In this document: positions 42,754-44,451 of the stretch, one piece after another
Position numbering within the stretch: position 1 is the stretch's first letter
Layout: each line of letters begins with the position of its first letter
Source of the DNA: CAZTHL01 sp964613585
GTDB taxonomy: Bacteria > Pseudomonadota > Alphaproteobacteria > DSM-16000 > Inquilinaceae
NCBI GenBank assembly: GCA_964613585.1
Contig: CAZTHL010000026.1
Span: forward strand, 1-44,451
DNA: 44,451 nt
Direction: 5' to 3'
Translations under genes and position numbers: made by a program
Notes under the pieces: generated by a model
The model's database searches: none
What the model saw: the letters and a program-made list of their open reading frames with translations, nothing else
Told to the model about the DNA's origin: nothing

Positions 42754-44091
42754 TCAGTCCCTCGGCGCAGAGGCCTCGGCGATCTGGCGACGGCTGAGCA
42801 GGCGCTCGTAGTCGCGGTCGAGCTCGGCGACCCGCGCGCGAAAAGCGATCAGATCGGCGCCGGTCAGCTCCTCGCCGGTCGGCAGGTCGATGGTCAGGGG
42901 ATTCGTCGCCCGGCCGTCGACCAGGACCTCGTAGTGCAGATGCGGGCCGGTCGACAGGCCGGTGCTGCCGACATAGCCGATCACATCACCCTGGCTGACC
43001 CGGTCGCCGCGGCCGAGGCCCGGAGCGAAGCGGCTCATGTGACCGTAGGCCGTGGCCAGGCCGGCATGGTGGCGCAGGCGGATGTAGCGGCCGTAGCCGC
43101 CGTTGCGGCCGATGCGGTCGACCACGCCGTCGCCCGCCGCGAAGATCGGCGTGCCGGTCGGCGCGGCGAAGTCGATGCCTTGATGCATGCGGCTGTAGCC
43201 GAGGATCGGGTGCCGGCGCATGCCGTAGCCGGAGCTGATGCGGGCGCCGTCGACCGGGGTGCGCAGGAGCGCCCGGCGGATGCTGCGGCCCTCGGGATCG
43301 AAATAGTCGATCGTCCCCGCCGCGGTCTCGAAGCGGTAGATCGGCAGGTCGAGGCCGGACAGGGTCAGCCGCGCCAGCAGGATGTCGCCGGTACGGGCGA
43401 AGCGGCCGTCGGCGTAGTGTTCCTCCTCATACAGAAGTGCGAAGCGGTCGCCCGGCTGGATGTCGCGCTGGAAGTCGAGCTCGTAGGAATAGGCGTGGAT
43501 CACCGCCTGCAGCGCGTCGAACGGCACGCCGGCCGCGGCGGCGCCGGCGGCGAGGCTGGTCTCGATGAGGCCGCCGGCAGCGACACGGCGGGTCTCGAGT
43601 CGGTTGGCCAGCTCGCGTGCCTGGAAGCCGTCTGCGCCGGCCCGCACCACCTCGATCCGGCTGTCCGGATCGGGCAGCAGCGACAGCCCGGCAAACCGGC
43701 GCTCGCCGCGGCGATGCTGGAAATCCAGGGTGATCCGCTGGCCGGCCCGCAGGTGGCGCGGATCGAACACCTCGGCCAGGGCGAGGGCGGCGGCATGCGC
43801 GTCGGCCGCCGCCACCTCCTCGCGCGCCAGCAGACGGAACAGCGTGTCACCGCGGCCGAGGCGCACGGACCGGTTCTCGCGGCCGGTCCAATAGTTCGCC
43901 TCGAGCAGGCTGTCGGAGGTGGAGGTCAGCAGCACCTGCTGCAGCCGGGCCTCGGCCGAGGCCTGTCGGTCGGCGTCCGCCGGCGTCGGCGGCGGCTGCC
44001 CCGGCGGCTCGACCGCGACGGCGGGCGGGCCCAGAATGAGGACGGTGGCAGCGAAGGCGGCGAATCCCAAGAATGGTAGATTGACCTTCAA
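42754..44091 (-). CDS. M23-family peptidoglycan endopeptidase
   Basis: TTG at 44091 has GGGAGG 7 bp upstream and gives 445 residues; the frame runs to 44289 but without family match. A signal/anchor helix (LPFLGFAAFAATVLILGPPAVA) is followed by a LysM/OapA-like region (RLGRGDTLFRLLAREEV), a middle domain (about 120-280) and the M23 domain (about 281-405): Zn ligands His303 and Asp307 in MHQGIDFAAPTGTP, His386 in GPHLHYEV, and catalytic His351 in YGHMSRF. It resembles MepM/ShyA-type DD-endopeptidases that cut peptide crosslinks for wall growth. A coiled tail at the C-terminus (RARVAELDRDYERLLSRRQ) is present. Confidence 0.9.
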   Translation of the reverse strand: MKVNLPFLGFAAFAATVLILGPPAVAVEPPGQPPPTPADADRQASAEARLQQVLLTSTSDSLLEANYWTGRENRSVRLGRGDTLFRLLAREEVAAADAHAAALALAEVFDPRHLRAGQRITLDFQHRRGERRFAGLSLLPDPDSRIEVVRAGADGFQARELANRLETRRVAAGGLIETSLAAGAAAAGVPFDALQAVIHAYSYELDFQRDIQPGDRFALLYEEEHYADGRFARTGDILLARLTLSGLDLPIYRFETAAGTIDYFDPEGRSIRRALLRTPVDGARISSGYGMRRHPILGYSRMHQGIDFAAPTGTPIFAAGDGVVDRIGRNGGYGRYIRLRHHAGLATAYGHMSRFAPGLGRGDRVSQGDVIGYVGSTGLSTGPHLHYEVLVDGRATNPLTIDLPTGEELTGADLIAFRARVAELDRDYERLLSRRQIAEASAPRD

Positions 44092-44119
44092 CTTGCGGCC
44101 TCCCTCTCGTAGGACCGTG

Positions 44120-44148
44120 TTTATAGACGCTATTACAGATCTTGTGGC
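44120..44148 (-). promoter_or_regulatory. Candidate promoter for the M23 peptidase gene
   Basis: On -, TATAAA (44125-44120) with GCCACA (44148-44143) 17 bp upstream, 28 bp before the TTG start. The -35 is weak. Confidence 0.35.
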
Positions 44149-44221
44149 ACAGTATTGACTGGCCTCAAGATGAGGTGCATTCGCGATCCGTGTCAACCGC
44201 GTGAGCGGTCGTTCGTGCCGA

Positions 44222-44250
44222 CATGGCCGGGATGGCCGGGATGGCCGGGC
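44222..44250. repeat. Short 9-bp tandem repeat
   Basis: GGCCGGGAT is repeated about three times (ATGGCCGGGATGGCCGGGATGGCCGGG). Too short to carry function on its own. Confidence 0.7.
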
Positions 44251-44398
44251 TGGGGTGGCTCGCCTGCCGAGCCGGCGGGGTTCTGGCATGCTTCCGCCAA
44301 TAACGCAAGAACGCGCGACAAGTCTCTGATAAATCCGTATTTCTTACCAAAGGGTGCAGTTAATGCATAATCCCATCGACGGATTTCATGACAAGCGT

Positions 44399-44427
44399 TT
44401 GACAGGTCGGGGCGGTGGGCCTATGTG
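44399..44427 (+). promoter_or_regulatory. Sigma-70-like promoter at the right edge
   Basis: TTGACA (44399-44404, perfect consensus) and TATGTG (44422-44427) 17 bp apart, in the A+T-richest part of the right edge (44320-44400). It reads to the right, so its gene or RNA lies beyond the window. Confidence 0.5.
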
Positions 44428-44451
44428 ACGGAAGCTGTCGGCGCCGGCGGC

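Overview
This is a GC-rich chromosomal segment (roughly 70% G+C by eye) with tightly packed, often overlapping genes. The gene content points to an alphaproteobacterium, probably a Rhodospirillales/Geminicoccales-type lineage. It has oxygen-dependent-type cobalamin genes (cobH, cobL, cobI, a CbiG-CobJ fusion, and bluB elsewhere), a Rieske/cytochrome b/cytochrome c1 operon, a speD-speE pair, a dct-type TRAP transporter and a COG4671-type glycosyltransferase. The species placement is inference. There are no rRNA genes, no CRISPR array and no transposase gene. I saw no tRNA.

Layout. 1-5.2 kb: the cobalamin (B12) ring operon on +, entered inside a CbiX-type chelatase with a very long His/Gly tail. 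5.2-7.3 kb: a DJ-1/PfpI enzyme divergent from serA. 7.3-9.8 kb: two soluble glycosyltransferases on -. 10.0-13.8 kb: a divergent + strand trio made of an 882-residue ABC exporter-like protein whose ATPase motifs are heavily degenerate, a stand-alone cyclic-nucleotide-binding protein and a small SAM methyltransferase. 13.9-15.9 kb: xthA and a fumarylacetoacetate-hydrolase-family enzyme on -. 16.5-20.2 kb: TRAP transporter dctPQM followed by a MarR regulator. 20.4-22.2 kb: a class-I glutamine-amidotransferase-like hydrolase and a sterol-desaturase-family protein. 22.3-25.2 kb: speD-speE, lolA, and bluB, which makes the lower ligand of B12. 25.2-27.9 kb: a poor, decayed stretch with one TauE/SafE exporter, an unusually A+T-rich patch, an aldo/keto reductase remnant, and a 15-bp tandem array broken by a 100-N assembly gap. 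27.9-32.0 kb (-): cysK, an Rrf2 regulator, dut, coaBC and trmL. 32.1-34.8 kb (+): the bc1 complex operon. 34.9-39.1 kb: an MFS permease, DUF924 and VOC proteins, an iron-type alcohol dehydrogenase and a small monooxygenase-fold protein. 40.0-42.1 kb: copC-copD and a rhomboid protease. 42.7-44.1 kb: an M23 cell-wall endopeptidase. The last 350 bases are promoter-like and lead out of the window.

How it fits together. Most of the window is household metabolism: B12 ring assembly plus bluB, serine and cysteine synthesis (serA, cysK), polyamines (speD, speE), CoA (coaBC), dUTP clearance, envelope biogenesis (lolA, M23, rhomboid) and respiration (bc1). The part that ordinary families do not explain is the 9.98-13.8 kb trio. 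The ABC protein lacks the Walker A Ser/Thr, the Walker B Asp, the catalytic Glu and a proper LSGGQ. Its nucleotide-binding domain carries an insertion of about 300 residues that repeats a segment normally present once. It is followed by a cyclic-nucleotide sensor with no output domain and by a methyltransferase, and faces two glycosyltransferases across a shared promoter region. A second non-gene signal is a dispersed 118-121 bp element with 9-bp terminal inverted repeats and an internal hairpin, found three times in intergenic DNA.
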